Assembly: GCF_027744825.2 (NCBI RefSeq)
Contig: NC_071347.1
Span: 10,539,501 to 10,603,500, forward strand
DNA length: 64,000 bases
Source: Synchiropus splendidus
Taxonomy: Eukaryota; Chordata; Actinopteri; Syngnathiformes; Callionymidae
Reading direction: 5' to 3'
Position numbers and translations under genes: made by a program. A model generated the notes under the pieces. The model made no database searches, had not been told where the DNA came from, and was given only the letters and a program-made list of their open reading frames with translations. Shown one piece after another: positions 41,329 to 53,417 of the stretch; positions within the stretch are counted from its first letter, which is position 1, and each line of letters begins with the position of its first letter.

Positions 41329-42792
41329 TTACAATATGTCCTGGTTTGCGCGTCGCCTCTTCTTTATGATAAAAACTACGACGACTATGACCGCCAGCAC
41401 GAGCACGGCCACCGTTGCTCCCACAGCAACTAATACAATGATGCCTGGTGGATTCCCTTCTCTGAGGATGTTTTTCTGCTTTAAGATGCAGTTGCTGTTC
41501 TCCTGCCAGTACTGCATGTCATCGTAGCTCTCCTCCGATTCATCACCGCCTTCCTCTATGTATTCGTAATCGTCCTCCAAATAATCTTGGTCACCGTGAA
41601 CGACGCAGAAGTAAACCCCTTCATCTTCAGGCCGAACGTCCGATATTTCCAGAGACAGGCTGGTGGCTGACGGGACCACCCGGCCGCGCAGGTGCTCCGG
41701 GACTGCGGCCGTCTTGTCGCTGGAGTCGTGGATCAGTTCAAAGATTCCTGCTGGTTTTTCCTGGTACCAGCGCACCTGGTGGGAGTCATTTGGGTTGACG
41801 TCACACTCCATCTTGACGACCGTTCCTCTAGAAAAGTGATGGAGTTTTTCATGTTTTGAAGGACAGAGGACGACTGAGAACTGTATGTCCTGTGAGCTGG
41901 TGATGCATGAGTAATCGCCGCCATGTTTGTCGACGACGGATGAAATGACCAAAGAGAAGTCACCAGATATAGACATCTTCTCCGTCCTCATGTTGGTGGA
42001 GTTCAACAACCCCACTGGGGTCCTCCAGTGTAGCTTGTTGCCGTTCAGTTGGCAGGGGAGGACGACACTCTCCCCCCGCGAGGCGAACAACTCATGGATC
42101 TCCCCGTCAAACGTCTGGTACATGTTCTGGTAGCGCAGACACTGGTGTTCTCTGTTCACCACACAGTAAAACTGGGAGCTGTTTTTCAACAGGCTGCTGT
42201 CAAATGAAAGTGACGTCCCATTGTTCCCGACCTTGACGACGCCCTTCAGCTTGTCAATCAGGGGCAGCAAAGACATGCTGCTGTCCAGGAAGAGCTGAAG
42301 CTCAAAGGTTTCACTGACCTCTTGATACCAACGCACAAAGAACCCGTCCAGTCCCAGTCCGGTGACGTTGCACTGGAGCTCCACTCCGTGTTCCGTCTCA
42401 ACAATCTCCACCGGTGAGGTCTCCTCACCACACACCTGCAGTTGCAATGTGTTGTTATGGAGTTGCTTCCCCTCCTTCCAACACTCTCTTCGGTAGATCC
42501 CTGAATCCATGTATGTCAGCTGATGGATTCGCAGCCCAACCACGTTGTCATTTTTGTTGACATGGACCCGACCCTGCAGGTCAGCTGGAGGAGAGACGCT
42601 GTTGTCTGAAGAGTTGCCAAGTAACTGATCCCCCTCAGGGGAACATCTGTACACCACAATAGATTCCAGTCCAAAGCAATTTCCCAGTGAGAACCTGCTT
42701 CCTTTCGGTCTGAACGCGGGCTCTATTTTCTGGCAGCACACCTGATGAAGCATGAAGACCAGGAGCAACTTCGGGTAGCTGATGTGAAGCAT
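41329..42792 (-). CDS. Intronless type I membrane protein with four Ig-like domains
   Basis: I do not recognise this gene by name. One uninterrupted frame encodes a cleavable signal peptide (start chosen at MLHISYPKLLLVFMLHQVCC, 487 residues; an upstream in-frame ATG at 42855 would add 21 polar residues ahead of the signal). The numbers below count from that upstream ATG. Four Ig-like domains follow, with Cys pairs around VYRC/RREC, LQCNV/FYCVV, LPCQL/YSCIT and MECDV/YFCVV; the last has the classical DEGVYFC motif. An acidic, tyrosine-rich stalk at about 421-449 contains LEDDYEYIEEGGDESEESY. Then come a transmembrane helix at about 472-497 and a short basic tail KKRRRANQDIL. Several N-glycosylation sequons are present. 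Membrane Ig proteins usually have one exon per domain, so the intronless form is unusual. A cell-surface receptor or ligand, possibly immune, is an inference. The tail has no ITIM or ITAM. Confidence 0.85.
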   Translation of the reverse strand: MLHISYPKLLLVFMLHQVCCQKIEPAFRPKGSRFSLGNCFGLESIVVYRCSPEGDQLLGNSSDNSVSPPADLQGRVHVNKNDNVVGLRIHQLTYMDSGIYRRECWKEGKQLHNNTLQLQVCGEETSPVEIVETEHGVELQCNVTGLGLDGFFVRWYQEVSETFELQLFLDSSMSLLPLIDKLKGVVKVGNNGTSLSFDSSLLKNSSQFYCVVNREHQCLRYQNMYQTFDGEIHELFASRGESVVLPCQLNGNKLHWRTPVGLLNSTNMRTEKMSISGDFSLVISSVVDKHGGDYSCITSSQDIQFSVVLCPSKHEKLHHFSRGTVVKMECDVNPNDSHQVRWYQEKPAGIFELIHDSSDKTAAVPEHLRGRVVPSATSLSLEISDVRPEDEGVYFCVVHGDQDYLEDDYEYIEEGGDESEESYDDMQYWQENSNCILKQKNILREGNPPGIIVLVAVGATVAVLVLAVIVVVVFIIKKRRRANQDIL

Positions 42793-42859
42793 CTTGCCGG
42801 AGGTCCTTCGAATAACTTGTGCCTCTCTCGACTCTGTCTGCTGGCTGTGAAGCAATCAC

Positions 42860-45800
42860 CTTTTGTCACTGAAGTCCCGCCTCCAGGTAAAATCCCAGTT
42901 TCCTCCTCCTGATTCCTCCCTTTGCTAAACCAGCCAAAGCCCTGAAGTGATCGACATTAAAACAGACTGAGACACACCCGCCAGACAGACAGTGAAAATG
43001 ATGCAAAGTTTTTTTTTAGTACTGATAAAGAGATTACGACAAGAAAAGGAAAGAGCCTGTTTAAACCCTTACATTGAATCTGGCAATGGCAGGTTGCAGT
43101 CCACGGGTTAATATGTAACAGGAAATGTGAGCCTTTCACTTTTATTTTGAGTCGTCAAACTTCCCCATAACAAACAGCTCACATGACTTCTTTGAAGGAC
43201 GAAGAATGGAACAGAAATTGAGATCAAAAGTAAAACAAAACAAAAACAAAACCATATTATGGTGTTTATTAATTTAATACTTTTCTTCCATCTCTTGGTG
43301 GAAAAGTAGGATAATTCGGACCAAACTTTCTTTAATAAGCTCCAGTTTAGGGATCATATGAAAATTCAAGTCAAGTTCTCAACCTCTTTTAGTGAGGCAC
43401 TACTTGTCAAATATTTTTTCATCCAAGTATTCCTCTTAGTTGAAACAGAAAACACAACTGCTGTTTCAGCACGTGATTTATTGAACTTGGAGCAGCAAAA
43501 TATTCCATTCTGTTGCATGGATTCTTACTGCTATGAGTTAGCTGCTTAACACACAATGGTAATTATATTAAAAATAAACTTAGTCACACAAATCCCATAT
43601 ATATATCTGTGCTTCTAAACAATACTTGAATTTTATTGCTTATATTTTTTAAGTCTGACTAGTGGGATCAAACCAGCCTGGTGTGGAAAAGAAACAGGTT
43701 TATTTAAGGGAAGGAAATTCACTGTTTTTGTTTGTGATGAGAACCACTGGCCAAATGAAGGCACCTCAATGACTGGATTGGTGTTGATGTCAATACCCCA
43801 TGCAGTCAGTCACAACCTCTCTCCAGTCCACATGGATATAGAGGTCGGGGTGAATGGCCCCTGCTGCTTTACCTCACCTCCGCATGCCCTCTCATACTTA
43901 AAGAGGCGACCGTTGATCGTCTTCTCAAAGTGGTTTGCGAAGTTTTAAACTTCTGAATGTGGCAGTGTGGTCATGTACAGGTGGGCTGAAGAGTGGTGGG
44001 CTGGGGATGGTTTCTGATGTGCAGCCGACCACACTCATCTGCTGTCTCTGGGATAGAACATTAAAGATCAAGTAGCAACTGTGACACCCAAAATGTGTGA
44101 TCACAAATTTTTGTTATTAAAAATCCCCCAATATATTATTTTTTATTTATATATATATATATTTTGGTGTATACAGATAAGCTGCTAGTTCCTTTTATTG
44201 GGGGTGTGGTTTCGGTTCAGGGGGAAAACTTATAGTGGAATTAATGTAACTATTTTTTTAAAAATGATTTTTTTTATTTTTTTCGTTCTTTTCGTTGCTG
44301 TGGTGTGCTGGAACTAGGTCATACGGGCAGCAGGAGGCGAAGTGGCGACCCTCTTGGTTGACAGAGTCATCAGCAATGATCAGTCCGAGCAGGGTCGTAT
44401 GGAGTGCAAGCACTTTTCTCCTGTTTTTAACAGATGACTCATCTGTTTCTGGGCTCTCTAACTGAGACCTGGAACACAACCGTGGCGACTCACCTTTTCA
44501 CATGTATTGAGAAAATCGGTCAGAAAGTATTTATACAGCTTGTCTGAGTTACATTTAAAATGTGAAACTCACAACTGAAGCTGTGTGAGTGGCAGGACTG
44601 AGAAGCCATTTCGATCATGACGTGAAGCGTACTTCATCATCAAAACATCTTGGAATGTGGAATGGTGGCGTCGGAGTGTGAACGTTGTCTGACTGGGTTG
44701 GGTTTTCTGTTATGGAAACAATCTGTCTGGTGATATCAGATGAAGTACAATACACAAAACACATCTTCATTTGATCACAGTTGTTGCTAGCAGGATAAAT
44801 CAAATTGACTTTACAAACTCACGTACAGTATATTCACAATAACCAATATATGTATTAGTAGGTATGAGTTTCATGTTTACTCTGTTAATTTGTTAAAACA
44901 TTAACAAAAGATTTGATAATGAAGAGTGAAGGTCAGTGTTTGCCCTAAATAAACAAGCATTTATAGCCTCATCAAACTGTTTATTACACCTCCATATTTA
45001 CAGTACTATTAAAAAAATATGTCACCAATTTACAGCCGTGTATAGTCCGGGTGTTTTCCCCCAACTGATCCTCCATGTAGAATCAGTTAAGGCTTTGTTC
45101 TTTACTTTCTAGCCAAGCAGACTCTGTTTAATCTTCGTAATTTCCCTGCAACACGCGGTTGTAAATGTGTCTTGTCATGTTGAAGTTGCCTGAAGCCGAC
45201 CCTCATTTGTCAGGCTCTGCATTCATGTTCCTTCCAAAAGCATAATTCACCTACTTGATCATAGTGTCCGGGGAGAGTCCTTTTGTTCATAAGGTCTGCA
45301 AGCTAATGATCCCAAGTGTGGATTCAAGTCCATGAGAATAAAGCAGGATGTGGTTACTGTGAGAGGTTTCATGTTTTTGATGTCAGTTATCACATGATTT
45401 GAACATATTATTTATATAACTTATATTCGCTGGTTATGGTTCTTCAGCCGTTAAAGCCAAAGGACTGGGCAGCTGAAAACATGCCACAGAGTCCAGCCAG
45501 TGAGTGAAATCTTTTCATTACGTTCGATGAATTTTACTGTGCTCGGCTTGACCCATGTTGTCATTTTCTTTGTCCTTGGGTATTTCCCATCAGGTGTTCC
45601 CAGCACAGCAAGTTGGCCTCCTCCCCCTGAATTTATCTTAATTCATCACTCTAGTCACACCTATGCTCTTCATGACCTCATCTACCACATCCATGAACCT
45701 CATTGGTTGGCTTCCTCTTCCTCTTTTTCTTGGTCTCCAAGACTCTGTCTCTCCTCTCCATGTGACCTCACCATCTCCCTGTCTCTGTCATGAAACTCTC

Positions 45801-47100
45801 AGGTGGACTCATGTTTGGTTCAGTAGCTCAGAACTAAAGACAGGAGGTGGAGGTAGAAATTTAAGATGCACTAATGGGGAATGACAATGTTCTTGTAGAA
45901 ATGTACTGAATTAATAATAGCACATGTTATTATGTTGTGCAGCACTGCCCTGTAAAAAAAAAACATATTTGCTCGAGGAAGTAATGAGCCAGTTTCGTGT
46001 GTGGAAAATACCAGACAATGTCGTGGGGAAAACCCTCTCAGCTCAATATTTGGGTTGTGTCCATGTATGAAATATAAAGTAGAGAGACCGGCACAACCTG
46101 ACTTGGGCAGTGAAAAAGTTGGACAGCACCCAAAGATGTCTGAGTACCTTGTGTATGGTAGGAAGGATGACTAGTTGTGTTCAAATTTGTTTAATCTCAG
46201 ATTACAAAAAAGGATCTCAATTCTTACTGAAGAGAAATTTTAGAAAGAATCTCCATTAAATCAATATTTATTTAGCTCTGACTGACTACAGTATTCTATA
46301 TCTCAACTTGGGAGTTTGGGATCGATTCAACTGAAGAAAAATGCTCCGTTGCCAGAAATATGAAACAATGAAGATCCGATGTTGTTCGGATTCTTGCGGT
46401 GAATTTATTTTGCTGTGAGAAAGGAAATTTTTCAACTACATGAATTCAAATCTCCTTCAGCAGCCACGGCCTTGGTGCTGCTGAGGGAGCCGCTCGCAAA
46501 GCTGGTGATCAAGCATCATCTTTAGGCACCATCTGTGAGAGAACCCTCCATGTGTTCACTCCAATTTCGCTGAGCACTGATTGCACTCATCGGGGACCTG
46601 TGTATTGCTGGATTTGGGAGCGAACCAACGGTGGTTTGAAAGTGTTGCCAGAAGTACTTTAAACACTGAGTATATAGCAGCAATGAAATCATAGTGGCTT
46701 GAAGATTATTGCGAAAACAATAGACGTTTAACATCATACACTCCTTTGGACAGTTTCTCCATATTTATTAAGTAAGCAATAAAATAGGGAAGACATGAAA
46801 TATCCTAAACTTATTATTTGGACATTATAAATAATGATACAACCCTGCTGTCTCAAGCAAAAACGTAAAATTTCAAACAATGAAACATGAGAAAGGAAAT
46901 GGGCTGACTGTCACCATGAAATGTCACTGCAGTCTGAACAATAGAGTTTTGTGTGCCGTCAAATATAATCTTTCATAAATGGTTTATTTTAGCCTTAGTG
47001 ATCGTCTAAAGTTCCACTCTTTATTTGCCGCATCTCTAACAAGAAATGTACACGTTTAATCCAATAGCGCATGGACGACTACTACTGCAGTACTACGATG
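42860..47100. other. Gene-poor stretch between the Ig gene and mterf2
   Basis: No complete gene. Bases 45600-45800 on the minus strand read as a decayed LINE fragment (see separate entry). AT-rich elsewhere. Confidence 0.35.
45600..45800 (-). mobile_element. Decayed LINE coding fragment
   Basis: The minus strand translates as RKRGRGSQPMRFMDVVDEVM followed by KSIGVTR, resembling the C-terminal RGRPxxRWxDxVxxDMKxxGV motif common in LINE open reading frames of vertebrates. It is short and isolated, so clade assignment is uncertain. Confidence 0.45.
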
Positions 47101-47201
47101 GGCCTCTACATGTCGCTCTTGTCAGTTTATGACACAGTGAAAGAAGAAGAAAAAGCACGTTTCATAACAAAACGTCACTTCCGCTGACCGCTGGCTCAGG
47201 T
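47100..47201 (+). promoter_or_regulatory. Presumed promoter and noncoding exon 1 of mterf2
   Basis: CACTTCCGCTG at about 47176 contains an ETS/GABP (NRF-2) type core, common in nuclear genes for mitochondrial proteins. It is followed by CTGGCTCAG and GTAGAA, a plausible splice donor at 47202. The matching acceptor would be TCTTCCTCAAAG ending at 47760, 27 bases before the mterf2 ATG. Inference from motifs only. Confidence 0.4.
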
Positions 47202-47360
47202 AGAAAATCTTTTTTCCTTTCTTTCTTTCATCCTTAAAAACCTCGAAGCGCTTTGAACAAAATCAATTGCTGCGCTGCAAAGTTTTGCAACCTTGATAAT
47301 ATGGTAGCCACGGACGTATGGAGTTTCTTTGTCAATTGAAATCGCTCTAGAGTCAAAGGG

Positions 47361-47404
47361 ACTGTTATGTATTGTGGAAGATTTCTTCCACAATACATAA
47401 CAGT
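47361..47404. repeat. Perfect palindrome, 21-bp arms and 2-base spacer
   Basis: ACTGTTATGTATTGTGGAAG plus A, then TT, then the exact reverse complement. It lies in the presumed first intron of mterf2, about 400 bases upstream of the start codon. Confidence 0.93.
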
Positions 47405-47787
47405 AACAATATTGCCAGATTACTATATTCCGAATCACTTCAATATTCTTTACACTATCTATAGTGCTTTGCATTTGACCACGAAAAACGTTCCATGTGC
47501 AAGTTTGACTCATTTGTTGTTATTTATTTTTGATCCAATAATTCATGTCTACTATTATCACGGTACATTCCTGTCTTCCATGGAGACATGACAATGAAAC
47601 ATAGTGAAGAATGAATGTCAAACAAATGTCTCTAACGTCTTCTGGATTTCTCTATTCCTCTTTTCTGTGATACTGTGAGTGTGAGAATCATAGTGACTGA
47701 ATACAGATGTATTTTCTGAGGTGAACTTTCTCACCAAATCACTCTGTCCTCTTCCTCAAAGGTGATTGACTTGTGGATTTTGCATCC

Positions 47788-48915
47788 ATGTTGCGCCTTA
47801 TTGGCACTGCCCTGTGCCTTCGCTGCCAGCGCGTCCCTTCTCTACCTCTAATCCTCCGACCATGCGTGACACTGAACTCAGGAGAGAATCAGCAGACAGT
47901 GGAGGCTCTCTACAATCTCGCAGTGGACATCCAAAAGGTGCGAAAATTCAATGGATGGGTCCTGCAGCGAAGTCCAGCTTACACCCAAGATGTTGTGAAC
48001 CTCCTGGTGGATTTGGGGGCTTCAGGACCCATCATTGCCCAGATTTTGACAACTCACCCCGAAGCCGTTCTTTGCGACCCTCAACAAATGCAGGATCAGA
48101 AGGACCTCTGGGTGTCTGTGTGCCCCAACAAGAAAGAACTGGTGGGTATTATTGAGAAGTTCCCTGCGTCCTTCTTCACCTCCTCAAGTTACCACCTCAA
48201 CCAGAGAAACAACATCGGATACTTCCAAAGCTTGAACCTGAACAGGCGAATCATCAGTAAGCTCATGGCAAGCGCACCGCAGAGCTTCAGTCGTCCTGTG
48301 GAGCAGAACCAGGTCATGGTCTGCACCCTCCAGCAGGTCTACTTGGAACTTGGAGGTGAGGAGGCCAACATGAAGATCTGGCTCCAGAAGCTGCTGAGCC
48401 AGAACCCGTTTGTTCTTCTGAAACCTCCAGAGGCGCTAAGGCAGAACATGCTCTTCCTAAGAGACAAGGGTTTTAGGACCGCAGAGCTCCTCCATCTCCT
48501 CTCTAAACTCCGGGGCTTTGTCACTGAGCTGAACCCAGACAGCATGAGTTGCACCTTAGAATACTCCCGAAACACAATGGGCTGTTCAGAGACGGAGCTG
48601 CGAGAAATTATCCTGGCCTGCCCCGCTCTTCTCTACTATCCAGAAAGTGTTCTGTCTGAGCGCTTTGGTGGACTTCTCTGCGCTGGGATCAGCATGTCTC
48701 AAATCAAAGAGACGCCGACGGTTCTGGAGCTGACTTCACAAATAGTCAACTATCGCATCCAGAGGCTGAAGGCACACGGTTACGATGTACGGACTGGAAG
48801 TCTTCAAGCTCTCAATGGTACCAAAAAGGACTTTGAGATGAGCATTGGAAGACTGCAGCTCCGCAGAGAGAGACCTCTTTTTAACCCTGTTGCTCCTTTG
48901 AAAGTTGATGACTGA
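47788..48915 (+). CDS. mterf2: Mitochondrial transcription termination factor 2
   Basis: mTERF-family helical-repeat protein of the mitochondrial matrix that binds mtDNA and influences mitochondrial transcription (family knowledge). A single coding exon of 375 residues against 385 in human. The ATG at 47788 was chosen because the frame extends upstream only through a GTG codon, and the N terminus MLRLIGTALCLRCQR is basic and amphipathic, like a mitochondrial presequence. Stretches almost identical to human MTERF2: VDIQKVRKFNGWVL, EEANMKIWLQKLLSQNPF, LLSKLRGF, CPALLYYPESVL, QIKETPTVLELT, LNGTKKDFE and the C terminus RPLFNPVAPLKVDD. The repeated leucine/proline pattern of mTERF motifs runs through the protein. 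A plausible acceptor at 47760 suggests a 5' UTR intron. No defect seen. Confidence 0.95.
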   Translation: MLRLIGTALCLRCQRVPSLPLILRPCVTLNSGENQQTVEALYNLAVDIQKVRKFNGWVLQRSPAYTQDVVNLLVDLGASGPIIAQILTTHPEAVLCDPQQMQDQKDLWVSVCPNKKELVGIIEKFPASFFTSSSYHLNQRNNIGYFQSLNLNRRIISKLMASAPQSFSRPVEQNQVMVCTLQQVYLELGGEEANMKIWLQKLLSQNPFVLLKPPEALRQNMLFLRDKGFRTAELLHLLSKLRGFVTELNPDSMSCTLEYSRNTMGCSETELREIILACPALLYYPESVLSERFGGLLCAGISMSQIKETPTVLELTSQIVNYRIQRLKAHGYDVRTGSLQALNGTKKDFEMSIGRLQLRRERPLFNPVAPLKVDD

Positions 48916-51900
48916 TAAATATGTTGTCACATATCATGATCTGACAGTGATGTTGTGTTTATGTTCGGCCTTTATTTAAAACCAGGTGCTGATATCTTCA
49001 TGCTGTGAAAAATGTATTCCTGTGGTATTTCATCACTGTATTTGTCACCAAGAACTGGTCTTTGGATAAAAAAAAAATGTAATTTATACATTAAAAAAAC
49101 AAGGTGCTTTTAAATTATTCTATTAAAATATTGCAGATTTCATCCTGAATAAGTTGCCTTTTATTTCAGTCGGTTTTGAACTGTGATAAGAATACAAGCC
49201 ACTCTTCTCCTACCCGCCATAATTCACTTTGTGGGTGAATTTGAAAGTTGATCTGAAGGACCAGAGAACATTTTGTTTATTTTCAGTAAAAATGAAAAAA
49301 AAAAAAAACAACTTAAAGCTGTTAGACTGAGATGTGGTGCCAGTGTTATAAAACGTTGGTTTCGGTTTGAGACAGGAAGGAAAGCTGAGGAATGAAGATA
49401 AAACATCATGTTCCATCTGATCCTGAAACAAAGCTGAAATTCGGGAAGTAGGGACCTGAAGGAATGTACTTTTTGCCGTACTACAATAAAGTGTAATTGC
49501 ACGTCCACTCATGATTTTTTAAAATTTTATTTCAGGCAAATTAATGCACTTTAAGTCTTTTCTGCTACAGACCAAAACAATGTTAATAATAGTAGTATAT
49601 AGTAATAGTTATTCTTTATTGTAAATTGACTCGCAACAGAAACGAATTGAGAAGCACTGGTGTCCTGGGACCAACAGGAAGATCCTGCCTGTATTCTCAA
49701 GTGTCTTGATCTTCGGGAGACGTAGATATCTAGGTAGAACTTGTCTTCCGAGTCATGTGAACTTTTTAGTGCTCAACATTTGAGTGATTGATGGGGCATG
49801 GTACTGGTACTCAGCTTGTCTCTGTTGTACTTCTTTCTTATTTGACTGTAACGTGGCAACGGTCTCAAATGTCGACAGTAGGGGGCGCACTGGCATAAGA
49901 ATGATGGTCGCCAACACACGCACTATGAACAAAGACTGTAATGCACAAAGATACACAAATCATACCGTCGAATTATTTAAACTGCTAGGTGAACAACTTA
50001 CATGAAACTAACAGAATGGTGCTGCAAAATCTTTGGAGATCAGTGTTGCACTTACATTCCGAATGACACTGCACCTGATGGAACATTTGCCTTTGTAATG
50101 AATAAACTTAGAGATTTAAAAAAGGAAATGAAACATGGAACAAAAGGTTTAGTTTGAGATTGGTTAGACAGACTGATAGGAAGGTGGAGAGCAGTTTGTT
50201 TGCTAAAGAGGGAGCTTCTGCTACAGTCATACTAGTTGTCATTTTTATTCTGGCATGATGCATCGTACCCATGATGCTGAACAACTGGCTCTGGTGGTGA
50301 CTGAGACACCAGACCTGCACCTGACGCCTGGTGACATGGAGGACTTTGATACTCCACACACGCTTGAGGAGAAAGGTGTCATCATACATACTCATACTTT
50401 TTTTTTTTTTTTTACCATCTGGGCAGTGAGATGCTAAGTTTTAATTTAGTGTGTCACTGAATTGACTTGCAAATTGCACATTTGTGATAGTTACCAACTA
50501 TGAAAGAGTTCTTGAAAAGAAAAAAATGATAAAGAATGTCATGGCGCCCCCAACAGTAAAAAGTGTTCACCAGTCAGAGCAGTTTTTTAAATTAATTTTA
50601 AATAAATAAAACATTTTACTGCTTTAACTTACACGTTACTTGTGTTCTTTAGAGTTTATTTATGAAAAACTAATTATTTTATGATATTCATATGTTGTAT
50701 TAATACATTTCTTTTTTTTCTGAATTTTATTCATGCCTTTTTTCTTCAGTAAATTTGATGAGCATGACTTGCATGTTCAGCTTCTGCAGCTGCTTGGACT
50801 TTTCTGTGAAAAATATCTTTGCCCTGATCACATGGTTTCATGTCATTTCACAAGGTTTTGGTTTGTTTACATGCATGGTTGTTGAACACAAATGAAAGCA
50901 GTAATTCTGAAATCAAAAATCAGTAACCCCAGTCATGAATCAGTTCAATTCCTTGAATGGGCCCCAGAGCCATTTGTTCTGGAAAGGGGGGCCCCGAGAT
51001 CAAAAAGGTTAAGAATCTCTTATTTAAATGGTCAACCATCATTTATTCACATATGATCAACAAGTTCACATTTATTATTTTTTTTGTTTTATTTTCCTAA
51101 TCATGTTTGTTTTTATTTTTACAATTATGGTTCATTGTTCATTTATTGAAAAAAAAAGAGGGGCGAAGTCTCAAGGATGAGAAAAGCAAGAGAAAAGATC
51201 CAGAAAAAACAAAAACAAAAACATTTATCTGCCAGCATTATTTGCTGTTTGCTATTTCGTGATGTTTGTTGTTCCATAATGTTTATTTTGTTTTTGATCA
51301 CATGCTGCATAATCATGTATTCCATTTCTATGTTTGATTTTATTGTTTAATCTTTGTGTTTCAGGTTTTACACGTTCAACATTATTTCAAAAAGTTCAAA
51401 CTGGTTCAGCACCCGAGAATCAGTCAGCAATTCGAGAAATCTTTTGACGAAGCAAACTTTTCATTAACCTGACATGTTAAGAATTTTATCAATCACTGGA
51501 GTTTGAACTATAAACATTCAATTGACCAATCACACATACTTGTATTCAATAAACTCTCACTGCTCTTCAGCATTATTAAGTCACAAAAAAAAAAAAAAAA
51601 AAAAAAACTTTTGGTGTTGGGGCCTAAAGACCCACGAAGAGGAGACTGATATGTCACAATCTCATTAGAAACATGTGCAACAGTTAAGTTAAAAAGTATG
51701 ATCTGTTTCCTAATGGCAATGGAATGTTGAACCGTTATCCACCCATGTTGGACTCGGTCAGTTTAACAGTCACTTTTGCGAGAGCAGAATGTCCAGCCTT
51801 GTTACCAAATACACCACATCTTGTCTCCTTAGGAAGTAAACAGAGACATATATCGCCTGTAATGTGAGGTCATGATGGCCTGGCCAAGTGTCCTGAGTTT

Positions 51901-52800
51901 GGGGAAAACATGTAAAACACTTCCAGTAATGGAACATCCTGCAATACTAAATATGGTGTAATATTGTGTATTGGATGGTGTAATGGATTCGAGGAACGCC
52001 CTCGGTCCAGTCTCTGTTTAATGTGTTGTTTCTTTGACTTCTTTGATGCTAATAAAATAAATGACTGAACTTTGTTTATAAACAATTGAATTGTTATTGT
52101 ATCATCTTTGTAAATGTTCTATAGAGGTTCAGAGTTCACACAACTGTCTACACTACGCATCAAAGAGATTTCAGCACTGCCTTTTATGATTTTTATTTAG
52201 GGAAGTATTTTAAAATATTTGTCATTGAAGTGAGGGAATATGACGTGCAAGTATGTCAGTATGAGAGCAGCTCACTTATTTAGAGGGGAAGACTCATAGA
52301 CTTTATTATAAATTAGTAGCTAATTTATCATTTCAACTCAAGATAAATTAACTCTGAACCTTAAGAAGATGAGGCGATGATATGAACACGCTCGCTTGGA
52401 TGGATGTGGACAAGATGTGCTACTCTGCATCATGTCAATGACTCAGGAGTCCAGAAGGTCACCTGCTTTCTGTCGGAGCCGTAGCGTATTTCAGTGATAA
52501 AGACACAGGGATGGCCACGTGACCACAGGTGACCAATCCGGTGACTGCAGGGGTTGAGGTGGACCATCAGGTTGACCAAGGCCAATGACTCTAGTTGAGA
52601 AACTTGAGAAACAGAGGCGTGTGTTTTTAGGAGCTCCTGTATCTTGGAGAGGAGAGAACCTCTGTCTCTTGTGTGCTGCTCCAGAGAGAAAGTCCAAGTT
52701 TCTCACTAGTCATGTGGTCTTATATTAGCTCATGTAGTATAGAAGAGGGTTTTGCAGAGCAACAAACAAGCATGAGATCGCCCAAAGGAAGTCAGCAAAA
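48916..52800. other. mterf2 3' UTR and gene-poor spacer
   Basis: ATTAAA-type polyadenylation signals occur at about 49090 and 49122. Beyond these the DNA is AT-rich with A and T homopolymers (notably a run of A at 51585-51607) and no supported gene. Confidence 0.4.
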
Positions 52801-53109
52801 CAAGAATTTGTCCCGCAGGTTTTCGATGGTCTTCATGATGTGAGGACAATTGAGGACAAATAAGATTTAGTATGAAACAAGCATCACTTTTTTCAAAGCA
52901 GGAAGTGGTGGATGGATAAAAATTGCATTTGATAAGGTCCACGCACTGCACATGGTCTTTCATTGACCAGCCTGAAATGCTTGTTTTCATAATGATCTGT
53001 CCAAAGTCTTCTTCTCAGCCAATGTGTGTCCAAATGGCTGGCCATCGATTCAGATTCTCACGATCGCTAGCAGTAGTTGAAAACAAACTCAGAGGTGTAT
53101 TTCATGTGA

Positions 53110-53115
53110 TTTATT
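53110..53115 (-). terminator. Polyadenylation signal of dhfr-like copy A
   Basis: AATAAA on the minus strand, about 300 bases past the stop codon. The same hexamer and context are conserved in copy B. Confidence 0.6.
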
Positions 53116-53417
53116 TGACAGTAACTCAAACAACATAAAGATTCATAGTGTCATTATTGCACCAGAATATGACGTTAAGCGACATCAGAAGTCTTTTGCC
53201 ATCGTTGTTAAAAACGCCAACACGCCGCGAGAAAACTAGCAACACAGGAAACAAATCTGCATTCACTGATGAACTGTAGTTTGGTGAGAAACAGTTTTTT
53301 TCTCTCAGGATTTTAGTTTTCTTCTTTCTTTCTTTCACTCTTTTACAGTCACCTGGAATGTGAGCGTATTAACTGCGGGTGAATCTACGCTAAACAACAG
53401 CCTTTAATGAAGTTGTT

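Noticed and set aside
45500..45884. Plus-strand frames with hydrophobic stretch
   Set aside because: Antisense of a decayed LINE fragment.
47361..47404. The palindrome as a microRNA precursor
   Set aside because: A 2-base spacer is too short for a normal pre-miRNA loop. The same objection applies to the hairpins at 19561 and 61829.
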